NCBI RefSeq assembly: GCF_030247195.1
Contig: NC_080671.1
Location: 8,881,343 to 8,945,342, forward strand
Direction of reading: 5' to 3'
DNA length: 64,000 nt
From: Topomyia yanbarensis
Lineage: Eukaryota; Arthropoda; Insecta; Diptera; Culicidae
A program made the position numbers and the translations under genes. Under the pieces are notes generated by a model. That model saw only the letters and a list, made by a program, of their open reading frames with translations, made no database searches and was not told the origin of the DNA. How positions within the stretch are numbered: position 1 is the first letter of the stretch; each line of letters opens with the position of its first letter. Of this stretch, positions 23,050 through 34,656 are shown one piece after another.

Positions 23050-23774
23050 ACACGGTCGAATAGGCAGTTAAATTAGCAAATGAAGTGAGGCTAGTCCACT
23101 CACAGGGTGGATTCGAAATCAGAAATTGGGTTTGAAACTCTAATAAATTTCGGCAAGCGATGGGAGAACAAAGTTCAACTCATTCCGTGCATTTCGACCA
23201 AGACAAACAGACGGATGTAGAAAGAGTTTTAGGGATAGTTTGGGACCCAGACGATGATGTGTTTTCTTTTTCTACTTCCCCGCGGAAGGAATTCCAACCT
23301 GTCCTTCTCGGCACAGAGCACCCCACCAAAAGGACAGTACTCAGCTGTGTTATGGCGATGTTTGATCCGTTGGGCTTTCTTTCACCATTTACAGTTCTTA
23401 GACGAATGCTGGTTCAAGATTTATGGCGAACTGGGTGCGAATGGGACGATCCTATCGATGGTGTGTCCTTGGAAAAACGGCCCAGATGGACAAAAATTTT
23501 GCCGGAGATAGGAGAAATTCGAGTGCCACGAAGTTACTTTGGGCCAGCATTGTCGAGCGAAATAAGGAATCTTCAGTTGCACGTCTTCACAGATGCTAGC
23601 GAGAATGCCTATGGTTGCGTCGCGTATTTTCGTGCAGAGTGCAGGAAAAGTTCATTGTACATTGGTGATGAGTCGAAGCAAAGTCGCTCCATTGAAGCAG
23701 CTAACGATCCCACAATTAGTGTTACAGGCGGCAGTATTGGGCGCCAGATTGGCTCAAACTGTTCAACAAAATAA
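23040..23774 (+). pseudogene. pol: BEL pol: RT C-half and start of RNase H
   Basis: Directly after the hairpin the frame resumes with DSVDTVE, then two in-frame stops (TAG after that motif, TGA after RNWV). It then runs open through DVERVLGIVWDPDDDVF, CVMAMFDPLGFLSPFTV and LHVFTDASENAYG. The last motif holds the first RNase H aspartate. The reading continues in another frame from about 23665. This is the connection and RNase H start typical of BEL elements (Pao retrotransposon peptidase/RT family). Confidence 0.85.
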
Positions 23775-23860
23775 CAGTTTTAAAATAGAGCAGCTGTTTC
23801 TGTGGACAGATTCTCGAAACGTCCTGTCCTGGATCAAGTCGGATCAAAGACGATATCAAT
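23665..23860 (+). pseudogene. pol: BEL RNase H segment, frameshifted
   Basis: The frame reads SKVAPLKQLTIPQLVLQAA and then LFLWTDSRNVLSWIKS. The second motif contains the catalytic Asp in WTDS. In the first motif the position that is normally Glu in the family (L-E-L) is Val, so one of the metal-binding acidic residues is lost. A short deletion and frame change near 23858 joins it to the next segment, and the usual linker between them is missing. Confidence 0.8.
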
Positions 23861-24613
23861 GCTACGGATTGGCTCTGGATTCCGACGAAGTATAACGAGG
23901 CGGATCGTGTAACTAAATGGAAGCAAGGTGCGAGTTTTCACTCGGATAGTTCGTGGTTCAGAGGACAACCCTTTTTGAGACGTGACAGAGGGGAATGGCC
24001 TGAACAACCGCTAATTTCCGCTAACACAAACGAAGAGATAAAGGTACATCTTTTAGTACACGATGTCACGCTCTCAAAACTTCTTATAGATGTGAGCAGA
24101 ATCTCAAAGTGGACAGTTCTTGTTCGTATCATGGCCTGTGCGTATCGATTCGTTTCCGATTGCAGAAGGTTGCTTGAAGGTCGTCCCATAGAAACCCTGA
24201 AAGCAACAAAAAGGCAAGCGACGTTGCTTAAAGGAGGAAACAGAAAAGTAAAACGTAATCCACTAAAGCAGGAAATATATCAGAAAGCGGAGCGATACTT
24301 GTATAAGGCAGTGCAGGCGGAAGTGTTTGAGAGTGAATCGAAGGTGTTGTTGTACAACCGAGATCGACCTGCGGATCAGTGGCTAAGTGTCGAAATATCC
24401 AGTTCATTGTATAAACTTGCGCCTCTCGTCGATGAACATGGACTGATACGTATGGAAGGAAGGACGAAAAATGCAGATTTTCTGCCATTTGACATGCGGT
24501 TTCCAATTGTTCTTCCGAAAGATCATTCACTTACGTTTAAATTAGTTCAACATTACCATGAGCAGTTCGGCCACGGATACAGAGAGACAGTGAAAAATGA
24601 GCAGATGAGATAG
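23858..24613 (+). pseudogene. pol: BEL integrase N-terminal (zinc-binding) segment
   Basis: This frame runs from NATDWLWIPTKYNEADRVTK through a long linker to YKLAPLVDEHGLIRMEGR. The end is a zinc-binding-like H-H pattern (LVQHYHEQFGHGYRET). In the family this precedes the DDE integrase core. Here the frame stops 20 codons or fewer after the HH region, and the core domain is almost entirely absent. About 60 bp later the C-terminal domain appears. Confidence 0.8.
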
Positions 24614-24673
24614 ATACACTCAGCCCGAACCACTTTCTTCGTGGAGTTTCTTCAAATAAACCTCAGGTAACAC

Positions 24674-25152
24674 CTCCGCCTCCGCATTCGGCAGAAGCTT
24701 TCCGGAATGCCTACCAAAGATCGAAACAGATAGCCACTGGAATGTGGAACCGCTGGATCAAAGAATATGTTCCATCGCTGAACCATCGAGCCAAATGTTT
24801 AGGCGAAACAAAGGTGTTGCAAACCGGGGACTTAGTCTATGTGGTTGAAGGAGGGAAACGCAAGCTATGGGTGAGAGGAGTGGTCGAGGCGCCAATTGTA
24901 TCCGGTGATGGACAGGTCCGACAGGCGTGGATTCGGACAACCAGTGGGGCATTCAAGAGAGCCACAGCGAACCTAGCCATATTGGCGATTGGAGATGGTA
25001 ACACTGATCCGGATGTGGTCATAGGACCAGAATTACGGGCCGGGGATATGTTGGGGGCAACCCCACTGGGCAGTTCAGTACAAATTGCGGAAGCGATGCT
25101 TTTGGCAACACAACATCGAACCAGCGGAAGGAAAATGAAATGTCAACAGTAG
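24674..25152 (+). pseudogene. pol: BEL integrase C-terminal (DUF5641-type) segment
   Basis: The open frame includes AFRNAYQRSKQIATGMWNRW, a QTGDLVYVVEGGKRKLW segment and VSGDGQVRQAWIRTTSGAFK, typical of the DUF5641 tail of BEL polyproteins. The first Met in this frame is at 24742, but homology starts upstream. It ends at a stop at 25150-25152. The missing DDE core between this and the previous segment is an internal deletion. Confidence 0.8.
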
Positions 25153-25640
25153 AAGCAGAGATAGAAGAATAAGTATTCACTTAGGAGGTGGTTTTTTTAT
25201 AAACTAGCAGAAAAGTGAGATTGATTGAAATTGTTTAAAGAAACAGCTAAATTTCGAGAAAAGTAGGAGAATAAAGATTTAGATGGACGAGGAAGTAAAA
25301 ATAATACGGTTAAAGGGATGTGAGTATATAAAATGAATCAGGCTGAGAAAAATATTATAACTAAAACATAACCTATTATCACAGTTTGGTATCACAGATC
25401 GAAAGTCGCGTGGATATAGACGAACACGCTTTCCCTAAATTAGATAAAACAGCCAACAGTAAGTAACATGACACTATTGATTATAACACGAAAATTGTAA
25501 CTAGGTACAGAACAGTCGGGAGTTGTGAGAATCTGCAGGAGGAAAAATTTATTGAACACCGTAAAATGTAAGCCCCTCTTCACTTAATCTAACCTTAAAT
25601 GCTAATAAATAGAATTCTAGCTTTGATCTGCACATAACAG
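25153..25640 (+). promoter_or_regulatory. Candidate 3' LTR of the BEL element
   Basis: A purine-rich stretch (CTTAGGAGGTGG, about 25181-25192) follows the last pol stop and could be the polypurine tract. Downstream lie TATATAAAA at 25325-25333 and AATAAA at 25604-25609, a TATA-box and polyadenylation signal spaced as in an LTR. No second copy was found upstream of gag, so LTR identity is inferred from position and signals only. The right edge is uncertain. Confidence 0.45.
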
Positions 25641-27551
25641 CTGATCCAAAGAGTGTTCTTTAACTGTATCGAACAAGCACAATACTGCCGCTGCACGCAA
25701 AATTGTCCATGTTCTATGGAATTTCCTATATACATCGTGCAATCGTGCGTAAAACGACCGATTGCGTCAAAGTACATGACGTGCTCTCCATCCCATTTAT
25801 ATTATTATTTTTATAGCTCTTTTTCCTAATATCATGGCAGAATTTATAAATGGTCCTTTATAGGTAATATCAAAAGCATATTGAGATCCCGTAACATGAA
25901 ATTTTCCACCTCGTTCAAGTTAACGTTGCAATATTACAATGAAGACGAGAAACAGAAAAAATATCGATGCTGCGTATTAATAATATGCACGAATCAAACA
26001 CACCCCGTCGCCAAATAGTACGTACTTATTCTTAGCTCAGTATAACTGACTGACCATTTAATGGACTTAAAGTAAACCATTAAATGTGGCAATAAAACAT
26101 TTGTTCCTCTTACTGAAATGATTGCCGCAAATTGGTAATTGGTTTTTGGTCTTGCGAATTGTCAATTCTCAACCCTCATATATAATTCAAAAGTCATCAT
26201 TCACTCAGACAAGACCATGCGTATTCCCCAAGCGCATTAAAGACCCAGGGAATTCATTTCCTAGTTGCTCAAATAAACACTAAACAAACAAATAAATTAG
26301 TTTACTCAGTCTAAAGAAATGTCAGCTCGATTGGTATCAACCGGAGGATACGTGTTCCCTTACAATGCCATCAAATCAAAGAACATGTAAAATTGCATAC
26401 GACAACATATTCGCAATTCAGAGTGTAACAAAATGAAGACTGCTTAATTATTTGCTTTAAAAAAGAACGAAAAAAAAGTTATTGGATGAACCATTTTTTT
26501 AAAAATAGGTGATAAGCTAGGTGATAAATAGGTGATAATAGCTGACCACCGCCTATCTTCGAACAGGTTGAGCAGTTCCAACGAATTGAATAGATTATTT
26601 AACAAAAACTTAAATCAGCCATACCCCATTAGCCGTAGCTATAAACTTTTTCAGCAATATTACGCTCCTATGTGTGGCTCAATTATCACTATCCCGCCAT
26701 TTTGGTGTTAGTTTGGATATATCGTCTAGCTGGCAGCAATTTGGTGTCAGTTACGCAACATTCAAATTCAACTTTTCTGAGAATTTTTTTGTCTATTATT
26801 TTGGGAGGAAATCGTTTACACGTAATTAAATTTTTAGTACAGTGTTATATCCATTAATTTAGCTATGAGCACTGACGAAGTTTGCAAAAGTTGACCCAAT
26901 GAATGTAACTGAGCGGGTCTCCAAAAATTTAGGGAAAGCAGGGAATATAGAAAAAAAGTACTAAAGCGTCCAAAAATTAAAAAAGTCATGAGAGAATAGG
27001 TCTTAACAATATTCAAGTTCAAAAGAGAATTAAACGCTTGTTTGAATAAAACATCATTTTATATGATTTGCAAGAACATATTTTAGATACAGTCCGTAAC
27101 GACTGGTTAATGCATGTTCCTAACAGTAAGAACACAGCAAAATATACCCTCAATCTCCACTGTATAGACAGGAAAACTACAAACCGATAAGCGTAATGCA
27201 CGCCTCGCTTTACTCACTCCATATTCGATTAATTGACTACTGACTTTGTTTTAGCAGCAGCACCGTTAAATATCGTTGCCCCCTAACTTTTTCAAATTCA
27301 AACTTGGTACCAGTGGCAGAGCAATTGGCATTAAGAAAAAGATTAATTTATTGAACTCTCATTGGATCACTTGTTACTGGCATCCTCCCACCACCTCCTA
27401 CCTACGACAATCCAAAAACCACTCAACCACTCATGAGTGGATACTCTCGATGCTACGAGGCTGCGTATTTACATTATCAAAGTTCAAAATCAATTTACTT
27501 CAATTAATCATAGAGCCAGAAGCAAGTGAAGTGAGGCAACAATAAAAAGAA
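25641..27551. other. No gene seen
   Basis: Unique-looking AT-rich DNA. The motif AGGTGATAA recurs three times near 26506-26540. No repeat termini and no recognisable coding frame. Confidence 0.45.
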
Positions 27552-27616
27552 ATGAAATCGAACATCCAACCAAACGATTGTGCCACGACGACGGCTAATG
27601 GTTCGATCGAACTGGA
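27552..27616 (+). CDS. Candidate first coding exon of a host gene (weak)
   Basis: ATG at 27552 follows an A-rich context (AAAGAAATG), close to insect start-site preference. It opens 21 codons beginning MKSNIQPNDCATTTANGS and reaches a perfect donor consensus GTAAGT at 27617-27622. If used, the exon would end in phase 2. Codon use is balanced, and the segment lies in transposon-poor DNA. I do not recognise the peptide. No downstream exon was found in the window, so the match could be chance. Confidence 0.2.
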
Positions 27617-27622
27617 GTAAGT

Positions 27623-29917
27623 TTGAATGGATGTTAAGTCCGCCGTAAGAGAGCGTAAGAGCACCTCTCCGAACCACTCTCGAAGTACCTACAACGCCAC
27701 GAAGGTGGAAAGGTGAAACTGTTTTGAAGACACTCCGAGACCGAGATTCGGTGGCGATGCGCTTCGCGAAAGGGAAGTCCGATTGATTGATGGATGAGAT
27801 AAGAAGCATGATAAAAGGGAGGTGGGTCCCGCGAGAATAGGAATGTTCGACCTCTTCAAGTAGCCGGGTGTCGATGGTGCTGTCTGCCTCCACAGTTGAA
27901 CTGACGTGGGGGATAAGCTGTCGAAGTGTTTGGGAGCAGCTTCATTGAAGGTGCATTGTGGCTCGTGACATTGGAAAAGAGTTACCGTGAACTGGTTGGC
28001 GCATACTGAACTGTGCACGAATCAGTTGTTAGAATTTGGGCATTGTTGTGGTGGTTATGAAAATGCTTCTGGACATAAACTACCCATATACGTCCCATGT
28101 TCTATGGGATTTCTTAAATAAGTATGAAGCGTGTGACTAGACTGGTAGTAAAGCAATGTGAAACGTTAAATTACTTGAAACATGTCCAACCATGAAATTA
28201 ACACCTTGCAACGAATAAAAACGTCCATGGTAAGACTGATTGAAGAATCACCTGAACATCCAAATTAAAACAACCCCATGAATCATTCGTTATCTTGTAA
28301 TTATACCAACCGGGGGCAGTCGTAAAATAACAACTGCCACGAAATAGTTGAAATTTTCTTTCTAGCAGCTAGCACATGTTCACAGTTCAGGTACCGATAT
28401 CAAGTATCTTCCCAAACTGAACCACTTTTTTTTTCTTCGTATGTTTCTTCAGTGTCCTAACCCAACAGCAGGTAGCAAAAGATTAAGCATCATAAAGTGA
28501 GCATAAAGAACAAGTATTAACAACTAACCACGCGCGGTCAGCTCATGGCTGCATCCCATTTTTGACTTGAATTGAAGCTAGTCGAAATTCAATGAGTCAA
28601 CTAGAATCAGAACCATAGATAATTCACGAAAAAATCGATCTGCATCATTTTTTAACTTCTCACAATTCTGACGGATTTTGACTAAATCTTCCACATTTTC
28701 CTGTTATAGTCTTATCAAGTAACACTAATATAAAATAACAATTATTCAACTTCAAAATTTCAAAAAACGAGCGTAGTAGATTAAAAAGGTGTTCCCATAC
28801 CCTAACAACGAATTGAAATCATCGTGGCGCAAGTGTCTAATAACGAGAGCTGCTACGCGACCCCAGTGACTGCGTACGGTCGCAAGTACCTACTAATTTA
28901 AATAATAAAATAACACTTTACGCACGAGTTGGTCAAGTTTTCAGTGGCTTTGCTTTGGGAGGCCCGAACTTAACCGGGCTTCTTTTGTTGTCTGCGGCAT
29001 TGCATGTAGGTATCTTAGAGACTACCACTTTAAACTTTTCGTTGGAAGTGATTCTGATATCTTTAGTTACCCACCTTTATTGTTGTATTTGTGGGAATTT
29101 TTACGGAGCTAGCAATTAAATTTAGGAAACCTTGGTAATAAAGTTATCGGCTTATTATGTAAATAGGCTAATTGCACTAGAACATTTCTGGGCGAACCAG
29201 GTTGATAGTTAAATTAGACCATATCAAAAGAAGCTAATCAAGTTCAAATTTCCCCGCGTTCCAAGTTAATTTTTCATTACATTGACTTGTTTTCAATTTC
29301 GTACAACCTACAAACCACGAGAAAAATTCCTACAAAATGAGTTTCGGGCGAACTATGAAACATTGATGAAGTATCGCAGTGCTGAAATTTTGACGAATGC
29401 TTGATGAGATTTGTCTGTTTTCTTTGACTTTTCCATATTTTTCATCACAGCAAGAGCTCACACTACAGTCCATGTCCGTGGGTAGTGTGAGCGACTGAAC
29501 CTACGGCAGGATGCTATCTCACAGCAAGAAAAGTAATTCAGAAACCAGTCAGCCAGCCCAGTTAGTGGTGGGTCGGTAATTGCTTCCTTTTTTACGGTTT
29601 ACAATTTATGCTGTTGTTTTTGTTTTGCGGATAACAACACCGACGAAATGGGAAGGGGAAAAAAACCTAGTCGATGCACAAAAATGCGCTTGTTTAGGAT
29701 TACACATCTTTATGTGCCTTCGCTCGGGGCCATGTCTACTTTGGGCCTACGAATGCAACTGCTGCTTTGTCGTGTCAATCGGTTTAAAATTAGATTTATT
29801 GTCGATGCCATAAAAGTGTACCGGAATCGTTGAACGTGATTTTCAAAACGTTATGAATTTTACGATTTTTTGGCTATCATTGTTACGAAACTTGCGATTT
29901 GGGTTGCATTTTCCAGT
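27623..29917. other. No gene seen
   Basis: Mostly unique sequence. The region 27630-28020 is less AT-rich and open on the minus strand for about 110-130 codons in two frames, but neither translation is recognisable. No transposon ends were found. Confidence 0.4.
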
Positions 29918-30104
29918 CATTTTTTTTGTGAATTACGAAACTGTTTTCGACACGTAGTGCTCTATTTAGATGTGAAGGCAGTCTCTTCCATTCAAATCTT
30001 CTTCAATAGAAATTCTGCGAACTAAAAAAAATTCTCCATATGGATTAATTACTCTAGCATAGCTGAGTCAAAATTTCTCAAGCGGGCCACCCAAATTAGG
30101 TGAT
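29918..30104 (+). repeat. Direct duplication, copy 1 (187 bp)
   Basis: The segment is nearly identical to 31552-31737. Shared landmarks are TTTTTTTGTGAATTACGAAA, CGACACGTAGTGCTC and TCTCAAGCGGGCC. It includes the first ~40 bp of the MITE whose complete copy is at 31694-32467 and stops at GGTGATA. Confidence 0.9.
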
Positions 30105-30180
30105 ACAGGCCATATTCGATAATCCGAAGTCTTGATTATCCCTCGACTCGATTATCCATAACTCGATTATCCGTAGAAAA
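30105..30180. mobile_element. Possible pogo/Tigger-like element end
   Basis: After TA at 30103-30104 the sequence reads CAGGCCATATTCGATAATCC and then GATTATCC three more times to 30175. A TA-CAG start and ATAATCCGA motifs are reminiscent of pogo/Tigger-type termini. No opposite end was found, so this is a truncated or misassigned fragment. Confidence 0.35.
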
Positions 30181-30200
30181 TGAAATTGTTTCAATTCCCC

Positions 30201-30442
30201 CCATTTGGCATAAAGTCATTTGGCATAACGTCGTTTGGCATAGTCATTTGGCATAAAGCAACTTGGCATAACGCGATTCAAGTAGTCATTTGGCATAAAG
30301 CCATTTGGCATAAAGGTCATTTAGCATAATCGATTAAAATAAAATTGAAGATAGATTGCCATTTGACATAAGGACCATTTCGCATAATTCCCATTTGGCA
30401 TAATGGTCATTTGGCATAAAGCCATTTGGCATAATAGACATT
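30201..30442 (+). repeat. Array of about 13 CATTTGGCATAA units
   Basis: Units of about 12 conserved bases (CATTTGGCATAA, with variants such as ACTTGGCATAA and CATTTAGCATAA) are separated by 3-5 bases in most cases. Two longer spacers lie near 30270 and 30330-30356. It is non-coding. Confidence 0.9.
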
Positions 30443-31551
30443 AAACCTAATTTCTCAGGTCTATTTGATTAACATGTAACCGAAATAATAATATACAAAA
30501 TCGGTAATTTTCTGGTATGCAGTTTCCCGAATTACCATTGCACGATATGGACAACAGTCGTGATTCACTGGTTGGTTAATTTTTAACTGGACCGCTTTTT
30601 ATTTTGACCTCCGCTAGTTGGATCTGAATGTCAAAATCTCTTGTCAAATTCACTTTGCCAATCAAACTGACAATAATTAGAGATTTGATCAGACGCATTT
30701 TCGGTCCAACAAGCGAATCAAATTCGTTAGTTGAACGACTGTACACAAATTGCCTGAATTTTCCGGAAATACAATAAAACTACAGTCAACACTGAACTTG
30801 CCCTAGAAGACCTGCTAACTGCGCTTTAGCTTTCCACTTTCTATTGAACATGAAAATTGGTTTGAATTTTATTCATATAAAATGCAACTATGAATTTCTA
30901 AGAGTTTACATTATTCTGAATATTGTCAATTCTTCGAAAGTTTTGTGATTTCGATAATAACTTAAAGCGTCTGAGATTTTGCCTACTTTTACATATATGT
31001 AGTAAATTGTTTTTAACTTTTAATTTTATAGCTTTGAGCTTTTTTCTTCTTGTGAATATGAACTAGTCGAGATTTTTCCCTCTTTTGAATTTAGACAGCA
31101 AACAAAAGTAAACGTCAGAAGAACAAACATTATGAAAGCAAAATACTATATATCTCGAATTAGATTTCATATTGTAGTAGTTAGGTTAAAAAATTGCAGC
31201 AATCCAAATATTCGTAAATGGAATGGTTAATACAATGGTTCTTCTTCGCTCGTTCCCTCTAATTGATTTAACATGAGATCTATAGTTTTAAACTAGCCTA
31301 TCATTAGCAGATTACAATTACAGATTTTTTTGTTGCATGAATCACAATTTTTATAACTTTCATGCAATATGGCCAACATAGTTCTAAATGCAAATATTCT
31401 CAATGCACAAATTTCATACTTACTTTAGTTTTCTAATATTCTTCGTCTCACTGAAGTTGATTCCTTCTTTCAAACATGAGCAGTTCTTGGAATCGTACTT
31501 ATTTCAGTGAATCAAAACGCCATAAACATTTGAACCGGTATTTTCATACTT
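30443..31551. other. No gene seen
   Basis: AT-rich sequence between the CATTTGGCATAA array and duplication copy 2. No coding frame above background and no terminal repeats recognised. Confidence 0.45.
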
Positions 31552-31737
31552 CATTTTTTTGTGAATTACGAAACTGTTTTCGACACGTAGTGCTCTATTT
31601 AGGTGTGAACGCAGTCTCTTTCATCTAAATCTTCTTCAATAGAAATTATGCGAACTAAAAAAAATCTCCATATGGATTAATTACTCTAGCATAGCTGAGT
31701 CAAAATTTCTCAAGCGGGCCTCCCAAATTAGGTGATA
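31552..31737 (+). repeat. Direct duplication, copy 2
   Basis: This is the partner of 29918-30104, with only about a dozen differences. Its first 140 bp are the left flank of the MITE at 31694 and its last ~43 bp are that MITE's left end. Confidence 0.9.
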
Positions 31738-32467
31738 TCGCAATTTCAATGGAAGATCCAATTTTTTGGTAGTATTTGGCATTGCAAAACCAAATCCAAA
31801 TGGATTCTCGCGAAAAAAGTTTTTTTTGCGATAATATTGACATTTGAAGTTTTCAGCCAGCTTATTTTTAAGAAATTACTACGGGCGACCTAATTGACCG
31901 ATTTTACGAACTAACCAGCTATGAAATTGTCGTAAGACAAAGATTATTCGTGATTTTTTCCGATTCGAAAAATTGATATTTTGTATATTTATACACTGAT
32001 CAATTGCAATTAATGCGGGCTTCGTGGAGGAAAGTTTTTCGAAATTCATTGGAATTATGTCATTGCGTTAGATTGAAAGATATAGGCTAAATGAGAAAAA
32101 AATCTTAATTTCTTAGTATTTCCATGATCTTTTTGCATATTTTCGATGAATTTTATAAAACTTTCTTCCATAAACTGTAGCCCGCATTAATTGCAATTGT
32201 GTATAAATATGTATATGTATTCGCTTTGAATGCAAAGTTATAGACTGAATAAAGGTTAAAATCGGACAATTAGGTCGCCCGTAGTATTTTTTTTAAATAA
32301 GCGGGCTGAAAACTTCAAATGCCAATATCATGGCCAAAAAATTTTTTTTTTCAAAAGCCATTTGGATTTAGTTTTGCAATGCCAAATACTACCAACAAAT
32401 TGGATCTTCCATTGAAATTGCGATATCACCTAATTTGGGTGGCCTGCTTGAGAAATTTTGACTCTGC
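31694..32467. mobile_element. MITE with long inverted repeats and TA duplication
   Basis: The left end GCTGAGTCAAAATTTCTC and right end GAGAAATTTTGACTCTGC are inverse. TA lies on both sides (31692-31693 and 32468-32469). The inverted arms extend about 200 bp and include TTAGGTGATATCGC, GGAAGATCCAATTT and GGGCGACCTAATTG in inverse order on the right. A TA duplication suggests mobilisation by a Tc1/mariner-type transposase. No coding frame. Confidence 0.88.
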
Positions 32468-32469
32468 TA

Positions 32470-32986
32470 CGATAATCATGAACAAAATCTAGCCCATGTG
32501 ACTGCTGTTTACGGACCCCAATACTAAGTGTCCTGTGCTTCTAAAACACACCAGTCATCACACTCAAAGCTGTTCTGCAAGAATGATATTTCCGTTTTCC
32601 AAAAATGGTATAGCTAAGAAGTCAGTTTTTGTTTTTGCGACATTTTAACGTATTACTATTTTTATAGATAGCCGATTTAATTTTAATTGGAGGGAAGCGT
32701 TCGGTCCTAAATACCCTGTTACGATCGTGGTATTTTTAACAATCATACAATCTACAACAAAAGCGTGTAAGCGTGTGCAAAACTGGATAAAATACATTGA
32801 ACAGGGCTGCATTAGCGAGCGTTCAAAAGTGTAATTGCAGACTGACTGCGCATTTTACCATTTTCCTTTATAATACGAGCATCAAAATATAACGAAACAA
32901 CGAAAAATTAAGGTATAATATTATTGTTTATTCGATACAAGCGATATAAAGTGAACTAGGACGAGTGAATATAATAATGGTTGCCA
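32470..32986. other. No gene seen
   Basis: AT-rich spacer between two MITEs. Nothing supported. Confidence 0.5.
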
Positions 32987-33420
32987 TCCCAAGTAGCAAT
33001 TGCAACTTGTTGAAAGTTTTAAATGTTGCACAACTGCTACACAATATTTTTTATTGTTTGATATATTTGAAAAGAATTTCCACGGGTTTTTAAACTGATT
33101 GTGCAACTATCTAACTATAGAGCTGGCCAATAGTGTTAAGTATGCAAACATCAATAACAGTTGTGAAACTAATCAGAAACTTTGCTAACTTGCACAAACA
33201 GTCTAACAAGTTGCAAATGCCTCTTTGTTTGCCATTCCACCCTAAAACAGAGCAGTCCAACTACCCAGTGCTCGACAAATGGCATAGCTATTATTTTAAT
33301 TATTTTGCTGCAATTAGGAACATGTTGCACAACATACAAACATAGTGCGCATTTTCCATAGCATAGTTGTTACCAAGAGAGTTATAAATAGTATACAGTA
33401 ACAAAGCGTGCTACTTGGGA
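32987..33420. mobile_element. MITE with TCCCAAGTAGC termini
   Basis: TCCCAAGTAGCAATTGC on the left and GCGTGCTACTTGGGA on the right. Flanking dinucleotides are CA and TG, possibly a decayed TA duplication. TTGCAAC/GTTGCAA motifs recur inside. It belongs to the same family as 33672-34656. Non-coding. Confidence 0.75.
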
Positions 33421-33671
33421 TGAACGGTACTTAGATTTGTCGCTGTCATAACATAAACCGCCCACCAAATTTTATTGCGAGGAATTCCTGTTCCATTCTG
33501 TCCTGGAGTGGCATTTCACATCTCGATTCGAGTGACTCGAAACGAAAATGTTTCAAGTCGTTTCGACAAAGTTTCGGCGTCACGTATCGCATTCGACCTT
33601 GTTAGATTGTGGCACTAGATTTCCACCGTTAACGTATCAGCTGTTCGAACGCAAACTATTAGATCAGAGTA

Positions 33672-34656
33672 TCCCAAGCAGCACTTGCAACATGTTCTAG
33701 AAAAACAACAAAAGTTATATGTTGCATTACAATGACAACAGAATTGCAAAAAACATGACTGTTGCATGTGTGAAACACAGCTGCTGCACGTTACATCTTA
33801 GTTATTTATTTGTGGTGCTTATGTTTTCCGAAACAATCAACTTTGACACATATTATTGATGTTTTTTGCAACGTGTTTGTGACTTTACTGCACAGCTAAA
33901 ACAATTTTGTTGCAAGCATCATCGCGTAAACTGGAGATGACATTATTATTCAACTTGTCAGCAAATTTGATTCCGGATACACTTATAAAACTTTTACTCA
34001 ACTTCAGTTTGTAACATAGTAGAAATAAAAACAACCGCCATATTTATTGATAGAATGAATTCTTTCTCGATAAAAGTTGCTGATGAACAGTTAATATGCA
34101 TAGATTTTTTGATCGGAACCCAAAATTTTCATCATTAATATGCTTCAAATTTTTTATTACTCTCGAAAAAAGCATATTTGAGCACAGTTCTTTGCGTACG
34201 ATAAATAATTCACAAAATAAGTACAAAATTTATTGAGTTTATATAAACGTTGTTTTAAGGCCCTTTAAAAATATCAAAGTATTTTCAAAAATTACTCGAT
34301 TCAATTTTGTTGGTTAAACATTTTCACCCACATTAATGATATTGTCATATTTGAATGTGAACATAATATTTATACTTTGTTTGCATAACAATTTCATGAA
34401 ACACATTAAGTTTCATTTCATTTCGACAAAGTTGTTTTCAAAGCAATCGCTAGCATTATTGCAACAATCTTTGTTGTTATTATGATTCTTGGTACATCAT
34501 TCGGAACAAATGAACATGGTGCCTATAAGCTCCGCCTCTTGCGCTTTTTTAATTGCATAACAGTTGAATAACGCTTGCTGCAGTAATATTTTCACAAATT
34601 AATGTGTGACATTGGTGTTGTAAAAACAACTTATCAACATACCGTGTTGCTTGGGA
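33672..34656. mobile_element. MITE of the TCCCAAG family, longer member
   Basis: Termini are TCCCAAGCAGCAC and GTGTTGCTTGGGA, with TA at 33670-33671 and 34657-34658. The flanks resemble 37005-37050, where the same sequence runs through without the insert (ACTATCAGATAGGAG then ATACACTGA), which supports the TA duplication and a clean insertion. Internal TTGCAAC and TGTTGCA motifs are frequent. No transposase. Confidence 0.82.

Larger units (their letters stand above)
20522..25640 (+). mobile_element. Decayed BEL/Pao LTR retrotransposon
   Basis: In order on the plus strand the sequence shows a Gag-like segment (DUF1759 type), CCHC-type zinc knuckles, an aspartic protease-like segment, reverse transcriptase, RNase H, an integrase zinc-binding segment and a C-terminal DUF5641-type domain. 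That order and the Gag type identify the BEL/Pao group. The frame is broken at least six times and large parts of RT and the integrase core are missing. A candidate 3' LTR follows, but I could not find a matching LTR upstream of 20522. The element is therefore 5'-truncated or its left LTR has decayed beyond recognition. No target duplication could be defined. Confidence 0.85.

Noticed and set aside
27504..28018. Minus-strand frames of 109-129 codons
   Set aside because: Neither translation is recognisable, they overlap each other in different frames, and no splice or start context supports them.
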